Origin: Phycisphaerae bacterium
Lineage (GTDB): Bacteria; Planctomycetota; Phycisphaerae; Sedimentisphaerales; Anaerohalosphaeraceae
Length of the DNA stretch: 13,129 bases
NCBI GenBank assembly: GCA_021736615.1
Contig: JAIPFN010000158.1
Coordinates: 1-13,129, forward strand
Direction: 5' to 3'
The number at the start of each line of letters is the position of its first letter. The first letter of the stretch is position 1. Shown here piece by piece: positions 6,822 to 13,129 of this stretch. The notes beneath the pieces were generated by a model, which saw nothing but the letters and a program-made list of their open reading frames with translations, searched no databases and was not told the DNA's origin. Position numbers and translations under genes: made by a program.

Positions 6822-7745
6822 TTAAGCAAACAACGCATCGACAAACTCAGCAGGGTCAAATTCAGCAATATCCTCCGGCTTTTCGCCCAGTCCTACAAAT
6901 TTTACCGGGATGTCTAACTGGTCCTTAATCGCGATTACAATGCCCCCACGGGCGGTTCCGTCCAGTTTCGCCAGGAATATCCCCGTCACATCAATAGCCG
7001 CCGTAAACATCTTGGCCTGCATAATAGCATTCTGCCCAGTAGTCGAATCCAGCACCAAAAGCACCTCTGTAGGTGCCCCAGGTATCTTTTTGGCAACCAC
7101 ATCCCGTATTTTCGTAAGTTCGTTCATCAAATTCGTCTGCGTGTGCAGCCGCCCTGCTGTGTCCAGTATCAGGTAGTCAACATCCCGCGCAACAGCCGCC
7201 TCACAAGCATCGTACGCTACCGCACTGGGGTCCGCACCGGATTTGTGCTTTACTATCTGGACGCCAATCCGCTCAGACCATACCGTCAGCTGCTCAACTG
7301 CGGCCGCCCGAAACGTATCACAGGCCGCTACAATGACCTTTTCGCCGTTCTGGCTGAGTGTGTAGGCCAATTTGGCGATGCTAGTTGTCTTTCCGGACCC
7401 GTTAGTACCGGCTACCAGTATCACTGTAGGGCCGCTTTGGGCTGAGTTCAACTGTCTGTCCTGATGCGGCCAGTAGCTTTTTAGCTTGTCTTTGAGGAAT
7501 TCCATGATGTCTTCGGTTTTTTCGATCTGCTTTTTGCGGTACGCATCCCGCAGGTCGTCCATCAGCTGATCGGTGGTTTCTACGCCTATATCGTCTCTTA
7601 TGAGTACTTCTTCCAGTTCGTCGAGCAGATCCTCGTCGATCTTTCTGCCAATTGCGAGCACCGCGCCTAAACTGGTTGTGATCTTAGAGCGTGTCTTGTC
7701 GAGATGCTCTTTTAGATATTGTACTGTCTTTCCGAATATTCCCAT
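6822..7745 (-). CDS. ftsY: FtsY, signal recognition particle receptor GTPase
   Basis: The 307-residue protein has the SRP-family N domain (about 1-95, helical, with LDELEEVLIRDDIGVET) followed by the G domain. The GTPase motifs are intact: P-loop GTNGSGKTT (113-121), DTFRAAA (143-149), DTAGR (195-199) and AKLDGTARGG (259-268), with the closing GLGEKPEDI. FtsY docks ribosome-SRP complexes at the membrane and hands nascent membrane proteins to SecYEG; GTP is hydrolysed in the Ffh-FtsY complex. It is a short form without the long acidic A domain of enterobacteria, as in many other phyla. The usual Thr of the TKLD motif is Ala here, which I regard as a tolerated variant. The ATG at 7745 has GGAG 5 nt upstream. 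The gene is divergent from dnaA, sharing a spacer of roughly 245-315 bp. Absence of an M domain separates it from Ffh. Confidence 0.96.
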   Translation of the reverse strand: MGIFGKTVQYLKEHLDKTRSKITTSLGAVLAIGRKIDEDLLDELEEVLIRDDIGVETTDQLMDDLRDAYRKKQIEKTEDIMEFLKDKLKSYWPHQDRQLNSAQSGPTVILVAGTNGSGKTTSIAKLAYTLSQNGEKVIVAACDTFRAAAVEQLTVWSERIGVQIVKHKSGADPSAVAYDACEAAVARDVDYLILDTAGRLHTQTNLMNELTKIRDVVAKKIPGAPTEVLLVLDSTTGQNAIMQAKMFTAAIDVTGIFLAKLDGTARGGIVIAIKDQLDIPVKFVGLGEKPEDIAEFDPAEFVDALFA

Positions 7746-7868
7746 TATTGCTCCGGGTTTTTTTAAATGAATAATGATAATTGTATAATGTATAATTAGA
7801 GAGTTTGACAGAAAACGGGTTGAATTTCAAGTATTAATAATTTTGTCTGTTTGGTTTATAAAATTCGT

Positions 7869-7897
7869 TTGACATGCGATTGCTATGGTGATAAATT
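7869..7897 (+). promoter_or_regulatory. Candidate sigma70-type promoter for dnaA
   Basis: A perfect TTGACA lies at 7869-7874. After a 17-bp spacer comes TAAATT (7892-7897), a 4/6 match to the -10 consensus. Transcription would start near 7903-7905, just before the hairpin pair. The rest of the spacer towards ftsY (7746-7868) is AT-rich, with two TATAAT hexamers (7784, 7791) lacking good -35 partners. Confidence 0.45.
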
Positions 7898-7905
7898 TGT
7901 GCCAT

Positions 7906-7970
7906 CGAAGGGCCACGGAAGGCATTTCTTCGCCGGCTATGTAAGCCGGTATCTTGCGAGGTTATTTTTT
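7906..7970 (+). promoter_or_regulatory. Two-hairpin structured leader upstream of dnaA
   Basis: Hairpin A pairs CGAAG (7906-7910) with CTTCG (7928-7932) and can nest GCC/GGC inside. Hairpin B follows directly: CCGGCT (7933-7938), loop ATGTA, AGCCGG (7944-7949), a perfect 6-bp stem extendable by a G-T pair. A run of six T ends at 7970, about 15 nt beyond hairpin B, which is too far for a classic terminator. The DnaA-box-like TTACTCACA (7969-7977, one mismatch to TTATTCACA) overlaps the T-run. I do not recognise a named riboswitch class. A cis-acting leader for dnaA is the most economical reading. Confidence 0.4.
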
Positions 7971-8061
7971 ACTCACATAAATCATTGAATTGATGCTATT
8001 AATTATAGCACTGCCGGTTTACGTGTTTAGATTGTTCGGATTAGAGCGAAGGTATATAGTT

Positions 8062-9372
8062 TTGGCAACCAAGGGTATAACTGACATATTTTATGATATT
8101 CTCGAGCGTGTCAAGGCTCTGGACCCCATTAACACGCGCAAGTGGTTTGACGATCTTGTGGTTACTCAGTTTGACGGCGGGCATCTGGACATCGGCTGCC
8201 CTGACGAGGCGACCGCGCAGTATATGGAAGATAACTGTTCGAGGACATTTACCAAGGCGGCGCAAAGCATTACGGGCCATCTTGTAAGCGTTTCGTTCAG
8301 CGTTACAGGAAGTATTGCTTCGGGGCAGAGAGTTTCAAGTGCCAGGGGTTCGGTTAAACTTCATCCTGATTATACTTTTGAGAATTTCGTTGTCGGTCCG
8401 TGTAACCGGCTTGCACAGGCAAGCTGCGTGGCGGTCAGTCACTCGCCGGGTAATACTTACAATCCGCTTTTTTTGTATGGGAATTCCGGGCTTGGCAAGA
8501 CTCATTTGCAGCATGCGATTTGTCACGGGGCGCGTAAAGAGGTTCCGGATATTTCGATCAAGTTTCTCAGCTGTGAAGAGTTTATTAACGACTTTATCCG
8601 GGCTATCGAAAAGGGTGATCTGGCTGAATTTCAAAGCAGGTATCGAACGGCAGATATCCTTGTGATCGATGACATTCAGTTTTTGCAGGAGAAGGAACAC
8701 AGCCAGGAGGAATTTTTCCATACGTTTAACGCGCTTTATAATAACCGCAAGCAGATTATTTTGACGGCTGACTGCGCACCATCTGAACTGGCGAACCTTG
8801 AAGAGCGTTTGATCAGCCGGTTTAAGTGGGGGCTTGTTGCAAAACTGGACGCGCCGAGCTATGAGACGCGGGTGGCTATCGTTCAGAAAAAGGCCAGGCT
8901 TCGCGGGCTCGAGATTTCCGATGAGGTTGCCGAGTATATCGCCGGTAAGGTCAAGGCGAATATTCGCGAGCTTGAAGGGGCGATCACAATAGTCTACGCG
9001 GTGGCTAAGGCCAGCGGCGAGGGTATCACGCTTGATCTTGCGAAGACGGCTATGGGCGATCAGGTCGTGGCGAGCGAAAAGGATATTACGATCACGGCGA
9101 TCATTAACGCGGTGACGGATTATTTTAATGTGCGGCTGACGGATTTGCAGAGCAAGAAACGCAGCCAGAGCATTACGCTGCCGAGGCAGATATGCATGTA
9201 CCTGGCGCGAAATATGACCAGGCACAGCCTTGAAGAGATAGGCGGACACCTTGGAGGAAGAGACCACACGACAGTGCTCCACGCATGCACAAAGATAGCA
9301 GAGCTAAAAGAGAGGGACTCGCATACGTCGGGGCAGTTGGAAGAGTTGGCGGAAGCGATAACAAGGGCGTGA
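8062..9372 (+). CDS. dnaA: DnaA, chromosomal replication initiator
   Basis: The protein has the DnaA architecture: domain I (about 5-80, GITDIFYDILERVKALD), a very short linker, AAA+ domain III (about 100-330) and DNA-binding domain IV (about 340-436). Domain III shows Walker A GNSGLGKT (140-147), Walker B ILVIDD (199-204), sensor 1 ILTAD, RLISRF with the arginine finger, and sensor 2 NIRELEGA. The DnaA signature EEIGGHLGGRDHTTVLHACT lies at 390-409. Bound to ATP, it opens oriC and loads the replicative helicase. I prefer the TTG at 8062 (436 residues), with AAGG 9 nt upstream. The ATG at 7990 has no Shine-Dalgarno sequence and would add 24 hydrophobic residues foreign to DnaA. Flanking genes are ftsY (divergent) and an Rlo pair (convergent), not dnaN, recF or gyrB. 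The identity is certain; the start is less so. Confidence 0.96.
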   Translation: MATKGITDIFYDILERVKALDPINTRKWFDDLVVTQFDGGHLDIGCPDEATAQYMEDNCSRTFTKAAQSITGHLVSVSFSVTGSIASGQRVSSARGSVKLHPDYTFENFVVGPCNRLAQASCVAVSHSPGNTYNPLFLYGNSGLGKTHLQHAICHGARKEVPDISIKFLSCEEFINDFIRAIEKGDLAEFQSRYRTADILVIDDIQFLQEKEHSQEEFFHTFNALYNNRKQIILTADCAPSELANLEERLISRFKWGLVAKLDAPSYETRVAIVQKKARLRGLEISDEVAEYIAGKVKANIRELEGAITIVYAVAKASGEGITLDLAKTAMGDQVVASEKDITITAIINAVTDYFNVRLTDLQSKKRSQSITLPRQICMYLARNMTRHSLEEIGGHLGGRDHTTVLHACTKIAELKERDSHTSGQLEELAEAITRA

Positions 9373-9393
9373 TTAGTTTCTAGTTTTTGGTTT

Positions 9394-10119
9394 TCAGTCT
9401 TTAGGCGTGGTTTTGTTATTTATTTTTGCCATTTCCATCATGCACTCTACAATTTGATGCACATGCGTTGACGGATTGCATTTACTTAAATCGGGCTCAT
9501 TTTTGTGTTGGCTTTTCAGTATTGACCTGGAGTTTTCAATAGCGGTGCGTGTTTTTGGGTAAATTGTATCGAAGAATTGGCAGCCGCTCTTTTCATACTT
9601 GTAACGCGTGTCTTTGAATTCCTGCCTTAATATATCGCGGATTTCTTTCTGGACAGATTGATAGTGATTGTAAACAGAACCAGTTTTTTTGAAGTGAAGT
9701 ACGTACCAGTACTCAAAGCATGGGTTACTTATTATAAGATGAATATCACTGTCCCTGGCCTTCTGAATTGCTGCGTTAAGATTATCTGCTTGATGCTTGT
9801 CGATGTCTATCACGCAAAAAGTTTCGTCGTACGCATCACCGACAGGACTGATAACAGCAGCATCTTTCCTTTTATTTGCGTAGTTCACGACGCTCCTGGG
9901 ATCGCTTCCGCATTCTTTGCCGCAAACTTCAACATTGACAGGTTTAATGTTTAGCTTCGAACGTAACTTCTTGAAATAATCGGTAGATGACTTGGCATCT
10001 TCGCAAACTATTAGGACCGTTTTGCCTGTAGTGCGTAAAGGTTTCCGTCGTTCGAGGTTCCTTCCTCTTACTTTTGGATTGTACTTTGAGGGTTTTCCTT
10101 TTTTACTTCTTGGTGCCAC
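9394..10119 (-). CDS. rloB: RloB-like Toprim-fold protein
   Basis: The 241-residue protein matches the RloB family in outline: a basic N-terminal tail, then LIVCEDAKSSTDYF with the Toprim-type Glu (E40), CVIDID with the DxD pair (D105, D107), and the characteristic SNPCFEYWYVLHF (131-143). Canonical RloB reads CEGEKTE where this has CEDAKSS. Toprim domains bind metal and can nick or cut nucleic acid, so this is the likely effector of the pair; that is inference. It starts at a GTG at 10119, inside the end of the ATPase gene (17-nt overlap), so the two are translationally coupled. Its stop lies only 21 bp from the end of convergent dnaA, with no terminator visible between them. RloA/RloB were named as genes linked to type I restriction loci. 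No restriction gene is visible here. Confidence 0.82.
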   Translation of the reverse strand: MAPRSKKGKPSKYNPKVRGRNLERRKPLRTTGKTVLIVCEDAKSSTDYFKKLRSKLNIKPVNVEVCGKECGSDPRSVVNYANKRKDAAVISPVGDAYDETFCVIDIDKHQADNLNAAIQKARDSDIHLIISNPCFEYWYVLHFKKTGSVYNHYQSVQKEIRDILRQEFKDTRYKYEKSGCQFFDTIYPKTRTAIENSRSILKSQHKNEPDLSKCNPSTHVHQIVECMMEMAKINNKTTPKD

Positions 10120-11359
10120 TTAGATTGAACCTTTCAAGGATGGGAATAGCTCCATACCTGCCCGCAAGATACTTCTTTTGCATGGCTTCGCCTTTTCGTA
10201 CATCTTTATAATCCGCAAGCGAATACAACTGCGTAGCTCCATGTTTATCCTTCTCAGTAAACCAAACCTGGTCACGTCCAAATAACTCAGGATCAAGAAG
10301 TGTCGTATCGTGCGTTGTAAATACTAGCTGAGCAGAACTTTGGTTATTTTCAAATTCATAAACCGATTCTATTAGTTTACGAGTAAGCAACGGATGCATA
10401 TTCAATTCTAATTCATCTTCGAAAAGGGTGTAGCCAAATACTATGGACACTAACAGTGGCCCTAGTAAAGAATAAAACCTTTGAGTCCCTTCAGATTCAT
10501 CTTGAAATGAAAGAGTATATTTGCCTTCACAATGGGAAAATTTTTTACTATACGGTGGGTACTCAGTAATATATTTCCGAATATCATCCGGCATGTCTTT
10601 TGGGAATTTAGACTCATCAACATCAATTTTTTCAATTTCAATACCATCGATACCAAAGTCAGCTTTTTTTAATAAGTCCATGCCTAACTCGTGAGTTTCT
10701 TGACCGTCTTCCAAGTCTTTAGCATTAAAAAACATCTCGTCTGTTAAATGCACACCTAAGCCTTTGGATGGTGCTTCTCTAAAGTTTTCCTCAAACCATT
10801 TGTATATCTTTGATAGTTGTTCATGATCCCATTGAGCAGCTGTTGACAGGAATAACGAATTGCCCTTAACCTTTCCCCATATGGCTTTATTCTGTCCTTT
10901 AAGGGATGGACCAAAATATGGTTCATCTTCTTCGATATCTCTTTCGAACCATGTTTGCGATCTTCCTTTTGGCCATGATAGTAACCACTCTCTGGTTATT
11001 TTTTTACTAGTAGCAGAGAATCCATACTGATAGCGGATTTCTTCCATGAAAAAAGTTACTTCAAAAGTGCTTGGCTGTGTTTTAGTTTTATTGTCAAAGG
11101 CAAATGGAACGATTGGTAAAGATTGGTCTGGTTTATATCCAGCAGAGTTGCTAACGATTTCATTCATGGTAGCCATTGCCTTGATCAGATTGCTCTTACC
11201 GGAAGCGTTGGCTCCGTATACTACCGCGGATTTCAGGATATTGTATCCGCCGACTTCGACTGAATTGGTGCCCTTTGATTCTTCCGAAGTTGCGATAAGG
11301 CTTAGGACTTGCTCATCCTTGAATGATCTATAATTACTAACTCTGAATTCAGCTAACAT
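10103..11359 (-). CDS. rloA: RloA-like AAA/ABC-type ATPase
   Basis: The 418-residue ATPase opens with MLAEFRVSNYRSFKDEQ, the hallmark of SMC/RecF-like AAA_15/AAA_21 proteins. Walker A is GANASGKSN (49-57), the signature is ESEGTQR (about 288-293), Walker B is TLFEDE (311-316) and the switch His sits in TTHD (347-350). The ending QKKYLAGRYGAIPIL is also typical of this group. Such ATPases act as sensors or clamps paired with a Toprim nuclease in several defence systems (the logic of PARIS and OLD/Gabija-like pairs), so with the downstream RloB-like gene it is a likely defence module. The start has GAGGA upstream at good spacing. The coding sequence looks more AT-rich than neighbouring dnaA or the gene at 11753, consistent with acquisition by transfer, though I have not computed it. 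The exact family should be confirmed by profile search. Confidence 0.85.
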   Translation of the reverse strand: MLAEFRVSNYRSFKDEQVLSLIATSEESKGTNSVEVGGYNILKSAVVYGANASGKSNLIKAMATMNEIVSNSAGYKPDQSLPIVPFAFDNKTKTQPSTFEVTFFMEEIRYQYGFSATSKKITREWLLSWPKGRSQTWFERDIEEDEPYFGPSLKGQNKAIWGKVKGNSLFLSTAAQWDHEQLSKIYKWFEENFREAPSKGLGVHLTDEMFFNAKDLEDGQETHELGMDLLKKADFGIDGIEIEKIDVDESKFPKDMPDDIRKYITEYPPYSKKFSHCEGKYTLSFQDESEGTQRFYSLLGPLLVSIVFGYTLFEDELELNMHPLLTRKLIESVYEFENNQSSAQLVFTTHDTTLLDPELFGRDQVWFTEKDKHGATQLYSLADYKDVRKGEAMQKKYLAGRYGAIPILERFNLSGTKK

Positions 11360-11378
11360 TTGAACTTGTCCTCAGTTT

Positions 11379-11397
11379 AAGTGTAATATTTGCACTT
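11379..11397. promoter_or_regulatory. Operator-like inverted repeat upstream of the rlo pair
   Basis: AAGTGTAA (11379-11386) and TTGCACTT (11390-11397) form 8-bp arms with one mismatch around TAT. The site ends 20 bp upstream of the ATPase start codon, a suitable place for a repressor. A related half-site, AAGTGCA, lies about 100 bp further out at 11483-11489. No regulator gene is in the module, so the binding protein is unknown. Confidence 0.4.
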
Positions 11398-11612
11398 TTC
11401 TTGCAATAACGCCTACCAAACAGCATTGTATCGTCATTTTATACTGAAAGATACAAAAAAAAGGGAAAAATATACAATTTTTAAAGTGCAGCCTAAAATC
11501 AGGACACAGTTAGTGTTTTTTCGATTATGAGAAAAATGCTGACTTTTTGCGGTTTCTGTGGTAGTTTACTCAAATCGGCCTTTTGGTTGTTTTGAGAATT
11601 ATGAATTACGAA

Positions 11613-11640
11613 TTGATTTGGATATTTGAGCCGTTTTAAT
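11613..11640 (+). promoter_or_regulatory. Weak candidate promoter for the gene at 11753
   Basis: TTGATT (11613-11618, 4/6 to the -35 consensus), a 16-bp spacer and TTTAAT (11635-11640, 5/6 to the -10 consensus) would start transcription near 11647. That would place the long palindrome in the 5' untranslated region. Confidence 0.25.
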
Positions 11641-11666
11641 GACTGCAGGCTCTTTCCTGTTTTCCC

Positions 11667-11724
11667 GAAAAAAGGGGACAGGTACAACCTGCCTTCGGCA
11701 GAACGTAGCCAGTCCCCCTTTTTC
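11667..11724. repeat. REP-like 58-bp imperfect palindrome
   Basis: Outer arms GAAAAAAGGGGAC (11667-11679) and GTCCCCCTTTTTC (11712-11724) are complementary apart from one position. Inside, GGTAC faces GTAGCC with a bulge, and TGCC-TTC-GGCA forms the tip, so the whole unit folds into one long hairpin. GGGGACAGGTAC-type palindromes resemble, from memory, REP elements mobilised by REP-associated tyrosine transposases. No transposase is visible here. Its A-run/GC stem/T-run shape would also suit a bidirectional terminator, but no gene ends at it. Confidence 0.6.
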
Positions 11725-11752
11725 GTATCGAATTTTAAAATATGGAGATTTG

Positions 11753-12826
11753 ATGGTTATTGTTGTTACTGGTATGGTAGGTATTGATAAGAAGCGGTAT
11801 CTTGAAAATCTTTGTGTTTTTTCGCGGGATATGGGTAAGAGCCTGACGCTTTTTAATGTCGGCGACGAGATGTATGCCGAGGCTCCGGATCTTGCTCCGG
11901 GTAAGATTCTGGATGTTCCTTTTCAGCGGCTGCGTACGCTTAGACGGAGCGTGTTTAAGGATATTATTGCCAAATCAAAAAGCGGCGGCGATCTTATCAT
12001 CAATACGCATGCGACGTTCCGCTGGCGGCATGGGTTGTTTCCGGCGTTTGACTTTGATCAGATGCGGCGGCTAGACGCGGACATTTACATTTGCCTGGTC
12101 GACAGCATTGATGCTTTGCATATTCGGCTTGCGAGCGAACATGAGATCGGGCATTCACTGAAAGACCTGCTGGTCTGGCGGGAAGAAGAGTTGCTTGCGA
12201 CGGAGTTGATGCAGCAGGCGGTGAACGAAAAAGCGGCGTACTACTGTCTTGGGCGGGGCGAGAATTCCAGTACTATTGAGGCGTGTCACAGGCTGATATA
12301 TGAGCCGGATAGGAAAAAGGCTTATTTGAGTTTTCCGATCACGCATGTTATGGATTTGCCGGATGTGCTTGCCGAGATCGCCAGGTTCAGAGATATTATG
12401 AAGAACAGTTTTACGTGCTTTGATCCGGCGGATGTGGAAGAGGCGTATCTGCCATTTCTTGCGAGGAAAGCAGCGGACGCCGGGGAGGACCACGTTGAGC
12501 TTACGGCAATCGGGCAGAAGGTGCGGTTTACGGTGGGCGAGGTGCAGCGGGTTGAGCGGGACATTAACGCACAGATATATACGCGGGATTTTGCGTTGAT
12601 CGACCAGGCGGATATGATCATCAGCTATATACCGGAACTGGCAGCGGGGAGAGCTGCGATATCGAGCGGGGTCGAACGCGAGCTTCAGCACGCTCACGAA
12701 GCGGGCAAGGATGTTTATGTTATCTGGACGCCCGGCTGTGAGCCTTCGGTCTTTGTTACACAGACGGCGACTAAGGTGTTTGGCGGGGTCGATGAGGCTG
12801 TTAGGTATTTTGAGGGTCGTTATTGA
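11753..12826 (+). CDS. Kinase-like P-loop domain fused to a nucleoside 2-deoxyribosyltransferase-like domain
   Basis: The ATG at 11753 (357 residues) has GGAG 5 nt upstream; a longer frame from 11639 would translate through the palindrome and is rejected. The N-terminal half opens with IVVTGMVGIDKKRYLENL, like the P-loop of adenylate-kinase-like proteins. However, the GxxxxGK[ST] motif has become GMVGIDKK: Gly to Asp and Ser/Thr to Lys, with the Lys kept. Further kinase-like features are DLIINTHATFRW (80-91) and DADIYICLVDS (108-118). The C-terminal half (about 188-357) reads KAYLSFPITHV, then ALIDQADMIISYIP, then SSGVERELQHAHEAGKDVYVIW. This is the order seen in nucleoside 2-deoxyribosyltransferases and related N-glycosidases, with E308 or E310 as the possible nucleophile. 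A role in nucleotide salvage, surveillance or NAD-type signalling is conceivable, but function is unknown. Codon use looks more GC-rich than in the rlo pair. Confidence 0.7.
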   Translation: MVIVVTGMVGIDKKRYLENLCVFSRDMGKSLTLFNVGDEMYAEAPDLAPGKILDVPFQRLRTLRRSVFKDIIAKSKSGGDLIINTHATFRWRHGLFPAFDFDQMRRLDADIYICLVDSIDALHIRLASEHEIGHSLKDLLVWREEELLATELMQQAVNEKAAYYCLGRGENSSTIEACHRLIYEPDRKKAYLSFPITHVMDLPDVLAEIARFRDIMKNSFTCFDPADVEEAYLPFLARKAADAGEDHVELTAIGQKVRFTVGEVQRVERDINAQIYTRDFALIDQADMIISYIPELAAGRAAISSGVERELQHAHEAGKDVYVIWTPGCEPSVFVTQTATKVFGGVDEAVRYFEGRY

Positions 12827-13129
12827 GTTGCTTTTCTTAACCGCAGATTCCGCTGATTAAAAAAACTTTTTTACAGAGAGCCTGAAGCAGCATAGCCGCA
12901 ACCTAAAAGAGGTTATCCGCCTATTACAGGTCCCACCTTCGCGGGGATGACAAACAGGGGAAAGTTTTCTACACAGCATTCCTGGAACTTTTTGACATTC
13001 GGTTTTTGTTGAGGTTTGTTTTGATTTCTGGTATTATGGGTTCATCGGCTATTGGTGGGCCTTTTTTTGTTTTGTTAAGGTTAATTGTTTTTGTACGGTT
13101 ATTAGCCCGGCGCTCGCGATTAGGGCTGC
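12827..13129. other. 303-bp gene-free tail with repeat remnants
   Basis: No coding region is evident. Two short stretches look like pieces of dispersed intergenic repeats: TTAACCGCAGATTCCGCTGATTAA-like sequence at 12837-12860, similar to AACCGCAGATTxCGCxGATT tracts, and TCCCACCTTCGCGGGGATGAC at 12931-12951, similar to the common TCATCCCCGCGAAGGxGGGA element. A7-C-T6 follows the first. AGCCC (13104-13108) and GGGCT (13123-13127) can pair at the right edge. Similarity to known repeats is from memory and unverified. Confidence 0.4.
13009..13037 (+). promoter_or_regulatory. Candidate promoter reading out of the window
   Basis: TTGAGG (13009-13014) and TATTAT (13032-13037) are separated by 17 bp, matching the sigma70 consensus at 4/6 and 5/6. 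A perfect TTGACA also lies at 12992-12997 but has only TTTGTT at the right distance. Either would drive a gene beyond the window. Confidence 0.3.

Larger units (their letters stand above)
11360..11752. other. 393-bp divergent intergenic region
   Basis: This stretch separates the rlo pair (- strand) from the gene at 11753 (+ strand) and should hold both promoters. It contains the operator-like palindrome at 11379-11397 and another AAGTGCA half-site at 11483. Also present are three 7-bp GAATTAY-like units (GAATTAT, GAATTAC, GAATTGA at 11596-11616), a weak + strand promoter and the long palindrome at 11667-11724. An AT-rich tract at 11440-11485 could carry the rlo promoter, but I see no good -35/-10 pair. 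No real gene is apparent. Confidence 0.6.

Noticed and set aside
6722..6928. Short + strand frames at the ftsY 3' end
   Set aside because: They start in repeat-rich DNA and overlap ftsY on the other strand; no domain is seen.
7784..7796. Two TATAAT hexamers on the + strand as a dnaA promoter
   Set aside because: Neither has a reasonable -35 box at 16-18 bp, whereas TTGACA at 7869 gives a better pair.
7906..7970. Known riboswitch (cobalamin, c-di-GMP, fluoride, ZTP)
   Set aside because: None of the conserved cores I recall for these classes is present; only two generic hairpins can be supported.
8335..9282. Long open frame of 315 codons on the - strand opposite dnaA
   Set aside because: It mirrors the dnaA coding frame. 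The + strand has every DnaA motif, while the antisense product is basic and shows no domain.
11499..11687. 62-codon - strand frame in the intergenic region
   Set aside because: It has no recognisable motif and runs into the palindrome; probably chance in AT-rich DNA.
12155..12697. 180-codon - strand frame opposite the fusion gene
   Set aside because: It is antisense to a coding region with recognisable motifs, and its translation is Arg/Pro-rich noise.
12967..12975. DnaA-box-like TTCTACACA
   Set aside because: It is an isolated one-mismatch match; such matches are expected by chance in 13 kb.

Overview
The window is bacterial chromosomal DNA with densely packed genes, moderate G+C and mostly Shine-Dalgarno-led starts. 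No rRNA, tRNA, CRISPR array or intact insertion sequence was seen. The gene mix, an unusual dnaA setting and repeat-rich spacers fit a planctomycete-like bacterium, perhaps of the Phycisphaerae. That placement is an impression from protein style, not a demonstrated assignment.

Region 1 (1-6338, + strand) is a tight co-directional run. It holds a PIG-L/LmbE-type deacetylase cut by the window edge, a citrate synthase, a GT4 glycosyltransferase, an (alpha/alpha)6-barrel glycosidase related to GH100/GH63, a second and divergent GT4 glycosyltransferase, a possible 26-codon ORF and a two-helix membrane protein. Gaps are short or genes overlap (1 nt, 11 nt, and an ATGA overlap), so this is almost certainly an operon. 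It looks like a pathway that makes and trims a small glycoside or glycoconjugate. The citrate synthase inside it is unexpected.

Region 2 (6339-6821) is a 483-bp spacer between the convergent operon and ftsY. It contains four exact TTTCACAC copies at a strict 14-bp period, A-tracts repeating about every 10.5 bp (predicted bent DNA), and a 9-bp-period AATGTCCA repeat.

Region 3 (6822-9372) holds ftsY (- strand) and dnaA (+ strand), transcribed divergently. The dnaA leader has a perfect TTGACA box followed by two hairpins, and dnaA probably starts at a TTG codon. No dnaN, recF or gyrB is adjacent.

Region 4 (9394-11359, - strand) is a two-gene RloA/RloB-type module: an AAA/ABC-like ATPase and a Toprim-like protein, overlapping by 17 nt. 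This architecture is associated with phage defence. A palindromic operator-like site lies just upstream.

Region 5 (11360-13129) has a REP-like 58-bp imperfect palindrome, then a gene fusing a degenerate P-loop kinase-like domain to a nucleoside 2-deoxyribosyltransferase-like domain. It ends in a gene-free tail with repeat remnants and a possible promoter reading out of the window.
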